NCBI GenBank assembly: GCA_017622575.1
Contig: JAGAQU010000027.1
Location: 1-53,212, forward strand
DNA length: 53,212 bases
Source of the DNA: Lachnospiraceae bacterium
GTDB taxonomy: Bacteria > Bacillota > Clostridia > Lachnospirales > Lachnospiraceae
Direction: 5' to 3'
Under the pieces are notes generated by a model, which worked only from the letters and a program-made list of their open reading frames with translations, did no database searches and was not told where the DNA came from. This document shows positions 9,948 to 19,174 of the stretch, in pieces (positions within the stretch are counted from its first letter, which is position 1; each line of letters opens with the position of its first letter). The translations under genes were made by a program, and so were the position numbers.

Positions 9948-11414
9948 ATGAAAAATCGTGTTGTAAAGAGAATCGTTGCTCTGGCTTCCGTAGCAGCAGT
10001 TACCATGACGGGCTGTGGCGGTGGCGCTGAAACTTCTGCACCGGCTCCCGAGGCAGATAACACAGAAACAGCAGATGCGGAAGAGGAAGCTGAACCTGAG
10101 GCAGAAGCTGAAGCAGAGGAAGAAGAGGAAGTAAGTCCTTATACCGTAATCACAGATGAGAATGGAGATCCCATCGATCTTGGCGGTATTGAGATTATTA
10201 TTCGTGACTGGTGGTCAGGTGATCCCGCAGAACCTACCAATGATTATGAGGAAGCTCGCGATGAGTATCGTGAATGGATCCAGGAAACCTACAACTTCAC
10301 CATTAAGCAGACGGCAATTTCCGACTGGAGTTCCACTCCTGCAGACTTTGTAGACTATGCTACAACAGGCGGTGATGAGTATTATGCATTTATTCTCCGT
10401 GATGATCCGGCTATCACATCTGCTATGGCAACAGGACTTATGTATGATTTGTCCACTCTGGACTGTCTGGACTTCAGTGATGCGAAGTTTACCAGAAATA
10501 AGCTCCATGAGCAGTATTCAAAGGGTGATGCCATCTACGCAATGTATGCCGGTTACTCAGAAGCACGTACCGGTGTTTACTTTAACAAGAGACTGCTGAC
10601 AGAGGCAGGTATCGATCCGGAAAGCATTTATGACATGCAGGCAGACGGTACATGGACCTGGGATAAATTCGATGAGCTGATGAATACCGTTCACCGTGAT
10701 ACCGATAACGACGGTGTCGTTGATGTTTACGGTCTGACTGTAAACGAAGGAAATATGACAACTGCGGCTGTCTTCTCCAACAATGGTTCCTATATAGGCA
10801 AGGATGCAAACGGCTATTTCTATAATCTGGAAAGTGCTGAAACACTGGAAGCTCTTGAGTGGACAGTTGACATGTTTAACAAATATGACCAGCATGATCC
10901 CGAAGGCGCTGAGTGGGATTACTACAAGGAAGAGTTTGTCAACGGACAGGCTGCATTCATGGTAGACGACGAGTATGCAGGTACGCCCGGAAACTTCTTA
11001 CAGGATATGGAAGATGAAGTTGGCTTCGTTATGTTCCCTAAGGGACCTCAGGGTGATACCTATATCAATGTATGGAGCAACAACCCTGTTGCAATCCCTG
11101 CATGCTACGACGAAGAGAAGGCATGGAAAATTGCTTTTGCTTGGAACCTTTACACAGATCAGCCCGCAGGCTATGAAGATTACATGGATCTCTCCAATGC
11201 ACGTGCCGGCATCTTCGATTCCAGAGCTGTAGATGAGACCATCACAATGATGATGAGCCCCGAGCACGGTACAGTTGCATTCCACGGTTTAATTCCGAAC
11301 CTGAATCTTGGATCTGACTTTGTATGGAATATCACACCTAACTGTGTTGTATCCGAACAGGTCGAAGCAATCAGAGATACCTGGAAGGCTTATGTAGATG
11401 AAGCTAATCAGTAA
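9948..11414 (+). CDS. Sugar-binding lipoprotein of the second ABC importer
   Basis: This 488-residue extracellular binding protein starts after a GGAGGG ribosome site. Residues 1-22 form a lipoprotein signal ending in a lipobox (VTMTGC, Cys near 22). A long acidic Ala/Glu linker (about 28-60) precedes the binding domain. The domain shows the typical 'ARTGVYFNKRLLTEAGID' hinge, the 'TWTWDKFDELM' helix and, oddly, a 'HRDTDNDGVVDVYGLT' stretch resembling a calcium-binding loop (DTDNDGVVD). It should feed the two permeases directly upstream. It is followed by a strong hairpin, so it may be expressed at a higher level than the efflux genes beyond. Confidence 0.9.
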   Translation: MKNRVVKRIVALASVAAVTMTGCGGGAETSAPAPEADNTETADAEEEAEPEAEAEAEEEEEVSPYTVITDENGDPIDLGGIEIIIRDWWSGDPAEPTNDYEEARDEYREWIQETYNFTIKQTAISDWSSTPADFVDYATTGGDEYYAFILRDDPAITSAMATGLMYDLSTLDCLDFSDAKFTRNKLHEQYSKGDAIYAMYAGYSEARTGVYFNKRLLTEAGIDPESIYDMQADGTWTWDKFDELMNTVHRDTDNDGVVDVYGLTVNEGNMTTAAVFSNNGSYIGKDANGYFYNLESAETLEALEWTVDMFNKYDQHDPEGAEWDYYKEEFVNGQAAFMVDDEYAGTPGNFLQDMEDEVGFVMFPKGPQGDTYINVWSNNPVAIPACYDEEKAWKIAFAWNLYTDQPAGYEDYMDLSNARAGIFDSRAVDETITMMMSPEHGTVAFHGLIPNLNLGSDFVWNITPNCVVSEQVEAIRDTWKAYVDEANQ

Positions 11415-11446
11415 AATAACGGATTAGCTGAATTTCAGTCATAATC

Positions 11447-11485
11447 AAAGTGGGATGATGTTTTCCGGGCATCATCCCACTTTAG
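11447..11485 (+). terminator. Strong hairpin, terminator or attenuator
   Basis: A perfect 14-bp stem pairs AAAGTGGGATGATG (11447-11460) with CATCATCCCACTTT (11470-11483) around a 9-nt loop. The T tract is short (TTTAG), so termination may be partial. Only 28 bp separate it from the next gene and no clear promoter is visible there, which suggests read-through into the efflux genes. Confidence 0.7.
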
Positions 11486-11512
11486 TACATAAAAGAAAGG
11501 CAGGATAAGTCT

Positions 11513-12613
11513 GTGAGGAAAAGCAGAAGAATCAGAAATTTCATAGCGGCAGAGGGAATTCTTCTTTTTTTCCTTGCCGGCTGTGCACAGCAGGAAGAAG
11601 ATGCGCTTGTGATCGTAGATACACGGGATTCAACCATAGAGTATGTGATGGCAGAGTGTGAGAGAGGGGATGTGAGCCTGGTCAGGGATATCAATTGTGA
11701 ATACATTCAGGCTGACCAGCAGGAGGTCACACTGTCAAGCGGAGGAAGACGGATAGAAAAGGTGTGCGTCCAGGAGGGTGACAGGGTTAAGAAGGGGGAT
11801 GTACTTCTTTGTCTGGATGACAATAATCTGGAGGAGAGAATTGAGAACCTTTCCTATCAGATTGATCTGAATGAACTAAAGCTTACCTATATTGATGAGC
11901 AGGAAAAGCTTTCTTTAGATGATACCTATTATAGCTTTGTATATGGCTCCGGACTTGAAACGGAAGAGGAACTCTTAGCTTATCAGAAGCGGGAGAAGGA
12001 AGTGAAAAAGGAATACCGGTATCAGAGAGAGGATATTGAGGATGCGCTTTCCTTTGACAGGCAGGAACTTGAAAAGCTGAAAGAAGAGCTTTTACAGAGC
12101 AGGGTTTATGCGGCCATAGACGGGATGGTGTACAGCATTGAGGATAGGCTTGAGGGTTCCACAACGAAAAAAGATCAGGTAATCATGACAGTGGTGGATG
12201 AGTCCGACGGATATTTTGTGGCGGAGAGCCCGGAGCTTTTTGAAGAGATATCGGAGGATACCATATATCAAATGAGGGTCACCTATGGCGACGCAACAGG
12301 AGATTATGAGCTGAAGCCTTGCCGGATCAGCGAGTGGGGAGAAAAACAGTATTTTGAAATCCTTTCGGAACCGGAGACGGGTATTCTCAGCGTGGGAACG
12401 AAGGGAACACTGACGATACCGATCGAGACAAAAGAGTATGTACTGTCTCTTCCGAATGGCTGTATTCATATTGCAGGAGATGAGAAATATGTGTATGTAC
12501 GGGACGAAGAAGGGATGAAAGCAGTGCGTTTTGTCAAGACAGGATTGGAAGGAAATGACCGGACGGAGATCCTTGAGGGACTTTCGGAGGGAGAAATGGT
12601 AGTAAAGAAATGA
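11513..12613 (+). CDS. HlyD/MacA-like efflux adaptor lipoprotein
   Basis: This 366-residue protein starts at GTG 11513 after an AAAGGCAGGA ribosome site. A signal with lipobox (FFLAGC, Cys near 23) suggests anchoring to the outer face of the membrane. A lipoyl/barrel-sandwich half-motif (GRRIEKVCVQEGDRVKKGDV) at about residues 78-100 is followed by a coiled-coil helical pair (about 105-195), the second lipoyl half, and a beta-barrel. This is the membrane-fusion-protein layout. It overlaps the next adaptor by 4 bp. In a Gram-positive cell it would act with the FtsX permease and ATPases downstream as a MacAB-like export or envelope-sensing complex. Confidence 0.85.
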   Translation: MRKSRRIRNFIAAEGILLFFLAGCAQQEEDALVIVDTRDSTIEYVMAECERGDVSLVRDINCEYIQADQQEVTLSSGGRRIEKVCVQEGDRVKKGDVLLCLDDNNLEERIENLSYQIDLNELKLTYIDEQEKLSLDDTYYSFVYGSGLETEEELLAYQKREKEVKKEYRYQREDIEDALSFDRQELEKLKEELLQSRVYAAIDGMVYSIEDRLEGSTTKKDQVIMTVVDESDGYFVAESPELFEEISEDTIYQMRVTYGDATGDYELKPCRISEWGEKQYFEILSEPETGILSVGTKGTLTIPIETKEYVLSLPNGCIHIAGDEKYVYVRDEEGMKAVRFVKTGLEGNDRTEILEGLSEGEMVVKK

Positions 12614-14769
12614 AGAGACAACTTGGAACCTGGAAAAAAATGAAGTGGATCATACTTCTCGTTGTGGCATCTATGTTTGCCGGCTGTGGAGAAAACAATA
12701 ATACGGTAAAGACAGGCAAAGCATCCGGAGATGAGGAGCTTGTAGATCCGGTTGTGGGAATTCCTGCTTACGATGTGGCATCATACCGTACACTCTATGA
12801 TGCCGAGGTTTATTCTGCACTTGTATGTCCCTCTGTAGAAGAATACGGCTATGAGACAAAGCAGGCTTTTGGGGGATATGGAAAGCTTCCGGGAGAGACA
12901 GTGAATGAGGGGGATGTGCTTCTGTATGGAAATACGGAGGAGATTGACAAAAAAATAGAGGATATGCAGGAAGCAATTGATGAGGAAGAACGCAGCTACG
13001 GTGAAAGCATTGCGGATTTTACCCAGGACCTGACCGAGGCAAAAAAGAAGGAAGCTCAAGCTGGTACCGATTATATCGCTGTGCTTTCAGACGGACCGGA
13101 TGAGGAAAGTCCTTATTATAGCGGCTTTGAAAAAGGCGTTCTTCCTTTGGAGGGAATATACAAAAAAGCAGCCCTTGAAAGAAGAAGAATCGAAGAACAG
13201 ATAAATGAGCTTGAAACGACCCATGCACTGACGAAAACCCATAACGAAAAGCTTATACAGCTTCTTGCGGCAGAGAGAGAGAATGTGGTGGTCACGGCAG
13301 GAAGTTCAGGCCATGTGGTGGCATCCGGCTTGTACTATTCGGGAGATACCATAACCCAGGGTACAAAGGTGGCAGCTGTTGGTGATCTTTCAAAGAAGCA
13401 GCTGAGGACGGAATTTATTAATCAGAGCACCATTCAGAAGGCGGAGGATATCTATGCAATCGTAGATGGCGTGCGGACCGAGGTGATGCCTGAGATTATT
13501 GACAAGACAGAGTATCAAAGACTTCAGGCAAAAAACGGTACAGTTTATTCTTCCTTTTATCCGGTGGATCCGGATGCACTCTCGATAGGACAGTATGCTG
13601 TCATCGTGGTAGTTAATGAGAAAAGAGAAGATGTTCTCTGTGTACCCAAGGATGCGGTGAAGAAGGAAGGATCTGCCTACTTTGTCAATGTCTATGAAGA
13701 GGGCGAAACACTGCATACAGAGGTAAAGATCGGAATGAGAGACGGGATGTATGCGGAAATTCTGGAGGGATTGAAAGCGGGTGACAAGGTACTCTCGGAC
13801 AGTACACCGGAAAAGGGAAAAGCCACAAAGACACTTCAGAGGGGCAGAGTATGCGGAGAATTCAGTGAGTCGGGATATCTCTTTTATCCCACATCGGAGT
13901 GGATTAAAAATCCGGCAAAGACGGGAACCTGTTACTTGAAGGAACTCTGCGTCAGTGAGTACGAGCCGGTGAAAAAGGATCAGGTGCTGGCAAAGGTGGA
14001 AGTGATACCGGATGAGGTAGAGGTCAACAGACTAAAAAGAAAGATAGAGCGCGAACAGGAGCGGCTTTCAGAACTCATTGAAGAAAAAAGCAAGGATTAT
14101 TCGGAGGAGATCAATTATCAGCGGGAGCGGGCAATCCGTGCCAGAAATCAGTCTATTCAAAAGCTGCAGAAGGACCTGGACGAACTGCAGCTATACGCAG
14201 GGGTGGTCGAGCTTAAGGCTTCCTGCGACGGAATGGTGATGAGGATGACCGAGAGGGAAGCAGGTGATCTGATCGGCTATGGGGAACAGTTGGTGGAACT
14301 GTGCGGATCCGAACGGTGTTATATCCTCGTGGAGGACGATCAGAACCGTCTTACCTATGGCAATAAAGTTACCATTACATACAAGGATCTTTCCGCAATG
14401 AACCATACCGTGGAAGGTGAGGTAGTGACGGTGAATGGCATGAGTCTGAGCAGTGAGCTTGCCACAGGTTATGCACTGATCTCCATAGATCCGGAGGAAG
14501 TTGAGAGCATCCTTATGTCCGGCAGTGGTCAGATGAGCGGATCGGGCTGGTATCGAAACCGGTTTACGGTAGAGACAGATGTGAGAGTGATGGAGGATGT
14601 GATTTTGGTGCCGAAGACAGCCGTAAAGCAAAAAGATGGCAGTTATTATGTCCGTGTGAAGAGTGAGGATGGTATTTCCTATGTGAGTTTTGTGCCGGGA
14701 GGCAGTGACCTCTCGAACTTCTGGGCGGCAGCAGGTCTTAAGGAAGGGATGGAGATATGTTTGGATTAA
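12610..14769 (+). CDS. Double-length efflux adaptor with two tandem HlyD-like modules
   Basis: This 719-residue protein is about twice the usual MacA/HlyD length. A lipobox (MFAGC, Cys near 22) follows the signal. Module 1 (about 45-405) has a biotinyl-lipoyl-like start, a coiled coil (about 110-210), a 'VVTAGSSGHVVASG' return strand and a barrel ending 'EILEGLKAGDKVLSDS'. Module 2 (about 410-719) repeats the plan: 'CVSEYEPVKKDQVLAKVEV', a coiled coil at about 475-530, 'LKASCDGMVMRMTEREAGD', and a barrel ending 'GLKEGMEICLD'. Overlaps of 4 bp with the previous gene and 13 bp with the next show tight coupling. Fusion of two adaptor units in one chain is the notable feature. Confidence 0.82.
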   Translation: MKRQLGTWKKMKWIILLVVASMFAGCGENNNTVKTGKASGDEELVDPVVGIPAYDVASYRTLYDAEVYSALVCPSVEEYGYETKQAFGGYGKLPGETVNEGDVLLYGNTEEIDKKIEDMQEAIDEEERSYGESIADFTQDLTEAKKKEAQAGTDYIAVLSDGPDEESPYYSGFEKGVLPLEGIYKKAALERRRIEEQINELETTHALTKTHNEKLIQLLAAERENVVVTAGSSGHVVASGLYYSGDTITQGTKVAAVGDLSKKQLRTEFINQSTIQKAEDIYAIVDGVRTEVMPEIIDKTEYQRLQAKNGTVYSSFYPVDPDALSIGQYAVIVVVNEKREDVLCVPKDAVKKEGSAYFVNVYEEGETLHTEVKIGMRDGMYAEILEGLKAGDKVLSDSTPEKGKATKTLQRGRVCGEFSESGYLFYPTSEWIKNPAKTGTCYLKELCVSEYEPVKKDQVLAKVEVIPDEVEVNRLKRKIEREQERLSELIEEKSKDYSEEINYQRERAIRARNQSIQKLQKDLDELQLYAGVVELKASCDGMVMRMTEREAGDLIGYGEQLVELCGSERCYILVEDDQNRLTYGNKVTITYKDLSAMNHTVEGEVVTVNGMSLSSELATGYALISIDPEEVESILMSGSGQMSGSGWYRNRFTVETDVRVMEDVILVPKTAVKQKDGSYYVRVKSEDGISYVSFVPGGSDLSNFWAAAGLKEGMEICLD

Positions 14770-17558
14770 TGCTTCAAAAGATGTGGCATAAAAAGTGGAT
14801 GAATCTCTGTCTGCTTTTGGGTATTACACTGCTTGTAGGAACGCTTGTAAGCTTTCCGCTCTATGCGCAGGCAGCCTACGACAGAATGCTGCAGGATGAA
14901 TTTGATGACTGCCTTTCCGAGCAGGGAATCTGGCCCTCGATGAATACTCTTGTCACTTTTTCCAAGAAGGATAAAAAGGGAGAAACAATCAAAAATATGG
15001 AAGCCTTTCTGGCTGGACTGAATGACGCCATGGGGGTGAAGGGACTTCAGACGATTTCTTATTATTCGCTGACTGCTTCGGAGATTGTGTCGGAGATGAA
15101 CCGTCCCGATTTGAGCGGAGAGAATCTCAGACTGGGAACCATGTCCGGGCTTGAGGATCATGTTACAATCAGATACGGGGAGGATTTCTCACAGGAGGGC
15201 ATGACAAAGGACGGCGCTTATGAGGTGCTGGTGGATGAGGCCTGTCTGATCGAGAAGGATCTTTTGCTGGGAGAAACCTTAAGCCTTTCCAATGTTCTTG
15301 ACAAAAACGGGAAACCGATCCGTGTCTTTATCAAGGGCGTGTTTGATACCTCCCAAAATGATGACTATTATTGGCAGATCGATAAACTTGATCTTCTGGG
15401 CACCTGCTTTATGCGGGAGGATCTTTTCCGATCGGTCTTTATGGGAGAACGTGTCGGAAAATATAATATTACCTGTAATTATTACCAGTTGTTTTCCTAT
15501 GAGGATATTTCCTGTGAACAGGTGCCGGAGCTATATGAAAATACAAAGTATATGACGGAAAAGGGCGGTTACCGAAGTGTATTTAAGAAGCCGGTCTATA
15601 TGAATGTTTTGGAGAAATACATGGGGAAGCAGACAAGAATCGCAGGGACCTTGCGGATTCTGCAGATTCCGGTGCTGATTATGCTGGCAGCTTTTCTTTT
15701 TATGATCTCCAATCAGATGTACGAGATGGAAAAGAATGAAATCTCCGTAATAAAAAGCCGCGGAAGCTACAGACGACAGATATTTTTACTGTATCTGTAT
15801 CAGAATCTGCTGCTTGTCGTTACAGGAGGAATTATCGGCATATTCCTTGGGAGAGGTTTTGCCTCGGTGCTCGGTGCTACCAGAAATTTTCTTTCCTTCA
15901 GCAGTGAAAATTCACTTCCCGTAACTTTTAACAGGCAGGGATTTCTGTATGCACTGTCAGGTATGGGGTTTGCGCTCCTTTGCCTGACGGTGCCGGCCAT
16001 ACCTCACAGCGGTATTACGATCGTAAATCTGAAGCAGAAAAAGAGTGCAAATAAAAAGCCCTTGTGGCAGAAGCTGTTTTTGGATGTTATTCTGCTTGCG
16101 GTATCCTTATATGGCTATTACAGCTTTCACAAGGATATGTCCGCAGTCAGTAATACCGTACTGTCGGGAAAGAGTCTGGATCCTCTTTTGTATATCAGTT
16201 CCTCTCTTTTTATCCTGGGAGCGGGGCTTTTGTATCTTCGTCTGCAGCCACTGTTTGTTCAGCTGATCTATATGATCAGTAAAAAAAGGCTGGGACCTGC
16301 CGGCTATATTTCTTTTATGGAAAACCGTAAAAATGCGGGAAAGCAGCAGATGATCATGCTGTTTCTGATCATGACCATTTCACTTGGTATGTATCACGCT
16401 ATTGTGGCAAGAACTATTCTGGACAATGCACTTGAAAACAGGGAATATCTTGATGGAACTGATATCATTATCCTGGAAAAATGGACACCGGTTAAGGACG
16501 AGAGCGGTATTGCAACGGGCTCCTATATCGAGCCGGATTACCAGAAATATATGACAGCAGAATTTGTGCAGGATTGTACCCGTGTTTATTATGATGATAC
16601 AGCATATTATAAAGAGGGTAAAAACGACAGACAGATAACAACGGTGATGGGAATCCATACGAAGGAGTTCGGTTCTATCACTTCCCTTTCAGAGGGTTTA
16701 AACGAAAAGTCGTATTACACCTATCTGAATGAACTTGCGGTGGTGCCTGACGGAGTGATCGTGTCAAGTAATTTTAAGACGAAGTATGGATATGAAATCG
16801 GAGATTCCATTTTCTATTGCTCTTCATCGGGTAAGGAGGCAAATGGCAGGATTGTTGATTTTGTTGATTACTGGCCCGGCTTTGCGACAACGAGAAGTGA
16901 ACTGGACGCGGATATGACTGCCCATGTCAGTGAAGGATATCTGATCGTAACGCATTATGATGTGTTACGAAAATATTGGGAAGGACTTCCTTATGAGATC
17001 TGGATGAAAGCCGGAGATCAGTATGATCCTGCCATGGTGAATCAGTTTATTGAGGAGAACCATATGCAGATCAGGAAGTATATGAATAAGCAACAGGATA
17101 TCAGGGGTGTGCTTCAGGATCCTCTTTTGCAGGGAACCAATGGTGTCCTGACACTGGGATTTGTGGTGACCATTCTTCTCTGTGTAGTTGGCTATCTGAT
17201 CTACTTTGTCATGTCGGTGAAGGAGAGAGAGCTGGTGTTTGGTGTCCTTCGGGCAAGCGGTTTCCATAAAAGTGAGCTGATTCTGATGCTTTTTAGCGAG
17301 CAGCTCTTCTGTGGTGTGTTTTCCTGTGTGGCGGGTGCTCTTATCGGCAATCTGACCTCACAGCTGTTTATTCCTGTTTTGCAGTATGCTTATGCCTCAG
17401 AGGATCAGTCGCTTCCCATGAGAATGATCGTAAACAGCGCAGATATGATAAGGCTCTACGGTGTGATCGCCGGCGCTATGTTGATCTGTCTGTTCGTTCT
17501 GATCGGTATTTTGCAGCGAATGAATATTACAAAGGCGCTTAAGCTTGGAGAAGAATAA
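14757..17558 (+). CDS. Large FtsX-domain ABC permease, MacB/LolC-like
   Basis: This 933-residue membrane protein has the duplicated FtsX plan. A first helix at about residues 14-37 precedes a large extracellular domain (about 40-295) and a block of membrane helices at about 300-500. A second extracellular domain (about 555-790) precedes three C-terminal helices (about 797-820, 850-875, 905-925). Short loops of the type 'MYEMEKNEISVIKSRGSYRRQI' and 'VKERELVFGVLRASGFHKSELI' after the extracellular domains are the FtsX coupling segments that touch the ATPase. It overlaps the adaptor before it by 13 bp, and its stop codon overlaps the ATPase start. It likely works by mechanotransmission to export or extract a substrate at the membrane surface. 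Confidence 0.88.
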   Translation: MFGLMLQKMWHKKWMNLCLLLGITLLVGTLVSFPLYAQAAYDRMLQDEFDDCLSEQGIWPSMNTLVTFSKKDKKGETIKNMEAFLAGLNDAMGVKGLQTISYYSLTASEIVSEMNRPDLSGENLRLGTMSGLEDHVTIRYGEDFSQEGMTKDGAYEVLVDEACLIEKDLLLGETLSLSNVLDKNGKPIRVFIKGVFDTSQNDDYYWQIDKLDLLGTCFMREDLFRSVFMGERVGKYNITCNYYQLFSYEDISCEQVPELYENTKYMTEKGGYRSVFKKPVYMNVLEKYMGKQTRIAGTLRILQIPVLIMLAAFLFMISNQMYEMEKNEISVIKSRGSYRRQIFLLYLYQNLLLVVTGGIIGIFLGRGFASVLGATRNFLSFSSENSLPVTFNRQGFLYALSGMGFALLCLTVPAIPHSGITIVNLKQKKSANKKPLWQKLFLDVILLAVSLYGYYSFHKDMSAVSNTVLSGKSLDPLLYISSSLFILGAGLLYLRLQPLFVQLIYMISKKRLGPAGYISFMENRKNAGKQQMIMLFLIMTISLGMYHAIVARTILDNALENREYLDGTDIIILEKWTPVKDESGIATGSYIEPDYQKYMTAEFVQDCTRVYYDDTAYYKEGKNDRQITTVMGIHTKEFGSITSLSEGLNEKSYYTYLNELAVVPDGVIVSSNFKTKYGYEIGDSIFYCSSSGKEANGRIVDFVDYWPGFATTRSELDADMTAHVSEGYLIVTHYDVLRKYWEGLPYEIWMKAGDQYDPAMVNQFIEENHMQIRKYMNKQQDIRGVLQDPLLQGTNGVLTLGFVVTILLCVVGYLIYFVMSVKERELVFGVLRASGFHKSELILMLFSEQLFCGVFSCVAGALIGNLTSQLFIPVLQYAYASEDQSLPMRMIVNSADMIRLYGVIAGAMLICLFVLIGILQRMNITKALKLGEE

Positions 17559-18268
17559 TGGATAGGTTTGAGAGTGTAAACAGAGAAAAGAAAAATCTGA
17601 TCACGGTGAAGAATGTAAGCCGTGTGTTTCCTGTTCCGGGCGGTGAGTTTCGGGCACTTAACGATATCAGTGTGGAGATCCCTCAGGGAACTTTTGTAAT
17701 CCTGAAGGGGCGGTCCGGCTCCGGCAAAACCACGCTGATGAATCTGATCGGAACGCTGGACGATCCAACGGAGGGTGAAATCTTTTATGACGGAAGAAAA
17801 ATCGGCGAATTATCTGAAAGAGAGAGAGAGAACCTTCGCAGGAGGGAATTTGGGTTTGTATTTCAGTCCGTTTCGCTGATTCCCTCTTTATCCGTGCAGC
17901 AGAATGTGGAATTTTCCATGCGTCTTGCAGGAGAAAAAAATGAAAAGACATTGAGCAGCAGAGCGCAGGAGTGTCTTAAGCTGGTAGGGCTCCTCGGACG
18001 GAAGGAGCATATGCCTTCGGAGCTTTCCGGCGGCGAGCAGCAGAGAGTTGCCATTGCCAAGGCACTGGCACCCCGTCCGAGACTTTTGCTTGCGGATGAG
18101 CCTACAGCGGAGCTTGACAGCGCCATGGCTGCGGCTGTCACGGAACTGTTTCAGAAAATGTCGGAGCAGGAGGGAGTCACTGTGCTGATGACTACCCATG
18201 ATGCCGGACTTATGGGTGCGGCGCAGATGCTCATCGAACTGGAAAACGGAGAACAGATCAATGGCTGA
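17558..18268 (+). CDS. ABC transporter ATP-binding protein, MacB/LolD class
   Basis: This 236-residue ATPase has all motifs: Walker A GRSGSGKTT at about residue 51, signature LSGGEQQRVAIAKAL at about 155, Walker B LLLADEPTAELD at about 176 and the H-loop TTHD near 211. Its start overlaps the FtsX permease stop (TAATG), so the two are coupled. It energises the FtsX permease, possibly as a heterodimer with the next ATPase, since one permease with two halves and two ATPases are present (inference). Confidence 0.93.
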   Translation: MDRFESVNREKKNLITVKNVSRVFPVPGGEFRALNDISVEIPQGTFVILKGRSGSGKTTLMNLIGTLDDPTEGEIFYDGRKIGELSERERENLRRREFGFVFQSVSLIPSLSVQQNVEFSMRLAGEKNEKTLSSRAQECLKLVGLLGRKEHMPSELSGGEQQRVAIAKALAPRPRLLLADEPTAELDSAMAAAVTELFQKMSEQEGVTVLMTTHDAGLMGAAQMLIELENGEQING

Positions 18269-19157
18269 ACAGATGGAATCAAAATCAATGATACTGGCAG
18301 AAGGGCTGGTAAAAATATATAAAACAAAAATTACGGAGGTGCTGGCACTCCAGGGGCTTGACCTTCAGGTTTCGGAAGGTGAACTGACAGCCATTATCGG
18401 CAACAGCGGAAGCGGAAAATCCACATTCCTTAATATGATAGGCGGACTTGACAGACCAAGTGCCGGGACACTTTTTGTGGATGGAAAAAATTTGTTTACC
18501 ATGTCGGAAAAGGAACTGGTAGAATATAAACAGAAAACGGTAGGTTTTGTCTGGCAGAACAACGGAAGAAATATGCTTCCCTATCTTTCGGCGCTTGAGA
18601 ATATCATGCTTCCCATGCAGATTTCAGGCACATCTAAGAAGAGGGAGCGAGCTCTTGCATTACTGGAGACGGTAGGACTGCCGAACAGAAAAAACAGCCG
18701 GATGAATATGCTTTCCGGCGGCGAGCAGCAGAGAATTGCCATCGCCATCGCACTGGCAAACTCACCAAAGCTTCTTCTGGCGGACGAGCCAACCGGAAGT
18801 GTTGACAGGAAAACAGCGGATTATATTTTTGATCTGTTTTCGGATCTAAATAAGAACGGACAGACAATCCTGATCGTGACCCATGACATGGAGCTTTCCA
18901 AAAAGGTAAATCGTGTGGTTGCCATCAGGGACGGAAAGATCAGCAGTGAGAGAGTGTTAAAGGAGCAGTATGCGGACCGTGTCAGAGAGAGCGGAGTCAG
19001 CTTCCTTACAGAGGAAACTCAGGATGAATATGTGGTGCTCGACAGGGCAGGGAGACTTCAGATTCCGGAAAAACTGCTGCAGGATTTAGCATTAAAGGAT
19101 AACAAAGTGAAGGTCTGTGCAAGAGGCAATGAGATCATCGTCAGCAGACCGGATTGA
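18261..19157 (+). CDS. ABC transporter ATP-binding protein with C-terminal AbrB-like domain
   Basis: This protein has 298 residues from ATG 18261, which overlaps the previous stop by 8 bp; longer upstream starts would run deep into the previous gene. Walker A GNSGSGKST is at about 46, signature LSGGEQQRIAIAIAL at about 150, Walker B LLLADEPTGSVD at about 171 and the H-loop VTHD near 206. After the ATPase core (ends near 225) comes a tail whose last 40 residues (about 257-298) read like an AbrB/MazE swapped-hairpin: VVLDRAGRLQIPEKLL, then a short helix and VKVCARGNEIIVSRP. Such domains bind DNA or dimerise. Here it may lock the ATPase pair or regulate it (inference). Confidence 0.88.
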   Translation: MAEQMESKSMILAEGLVKIYKTKITEVLALQGLDLQVSEGELTAIIGNSGSGKSTFLNMIGGLDRPSAGTLFVDGKNLFTMSEKELVEYKQKTVGFVWQNNGRNMLPYLSALENIMLPMQISGTSKKRERALALLETVGLPNRKNSRMNMLSGGEQQRIAIAIALANSPKLLLADEPTGSVDRKTADYIFDLFSDLNKNGQTILIVTHDMELSKKVNRVVAIRDGKISSERVLKEQYADRVRESGVSFLTEETQDEYVVLDRAGRLQIPEKLLQDLALKDNKVKVCARGNEIIVSRPD

Positions 19158-19174
19158 TTGAAAGGAGAATACAT

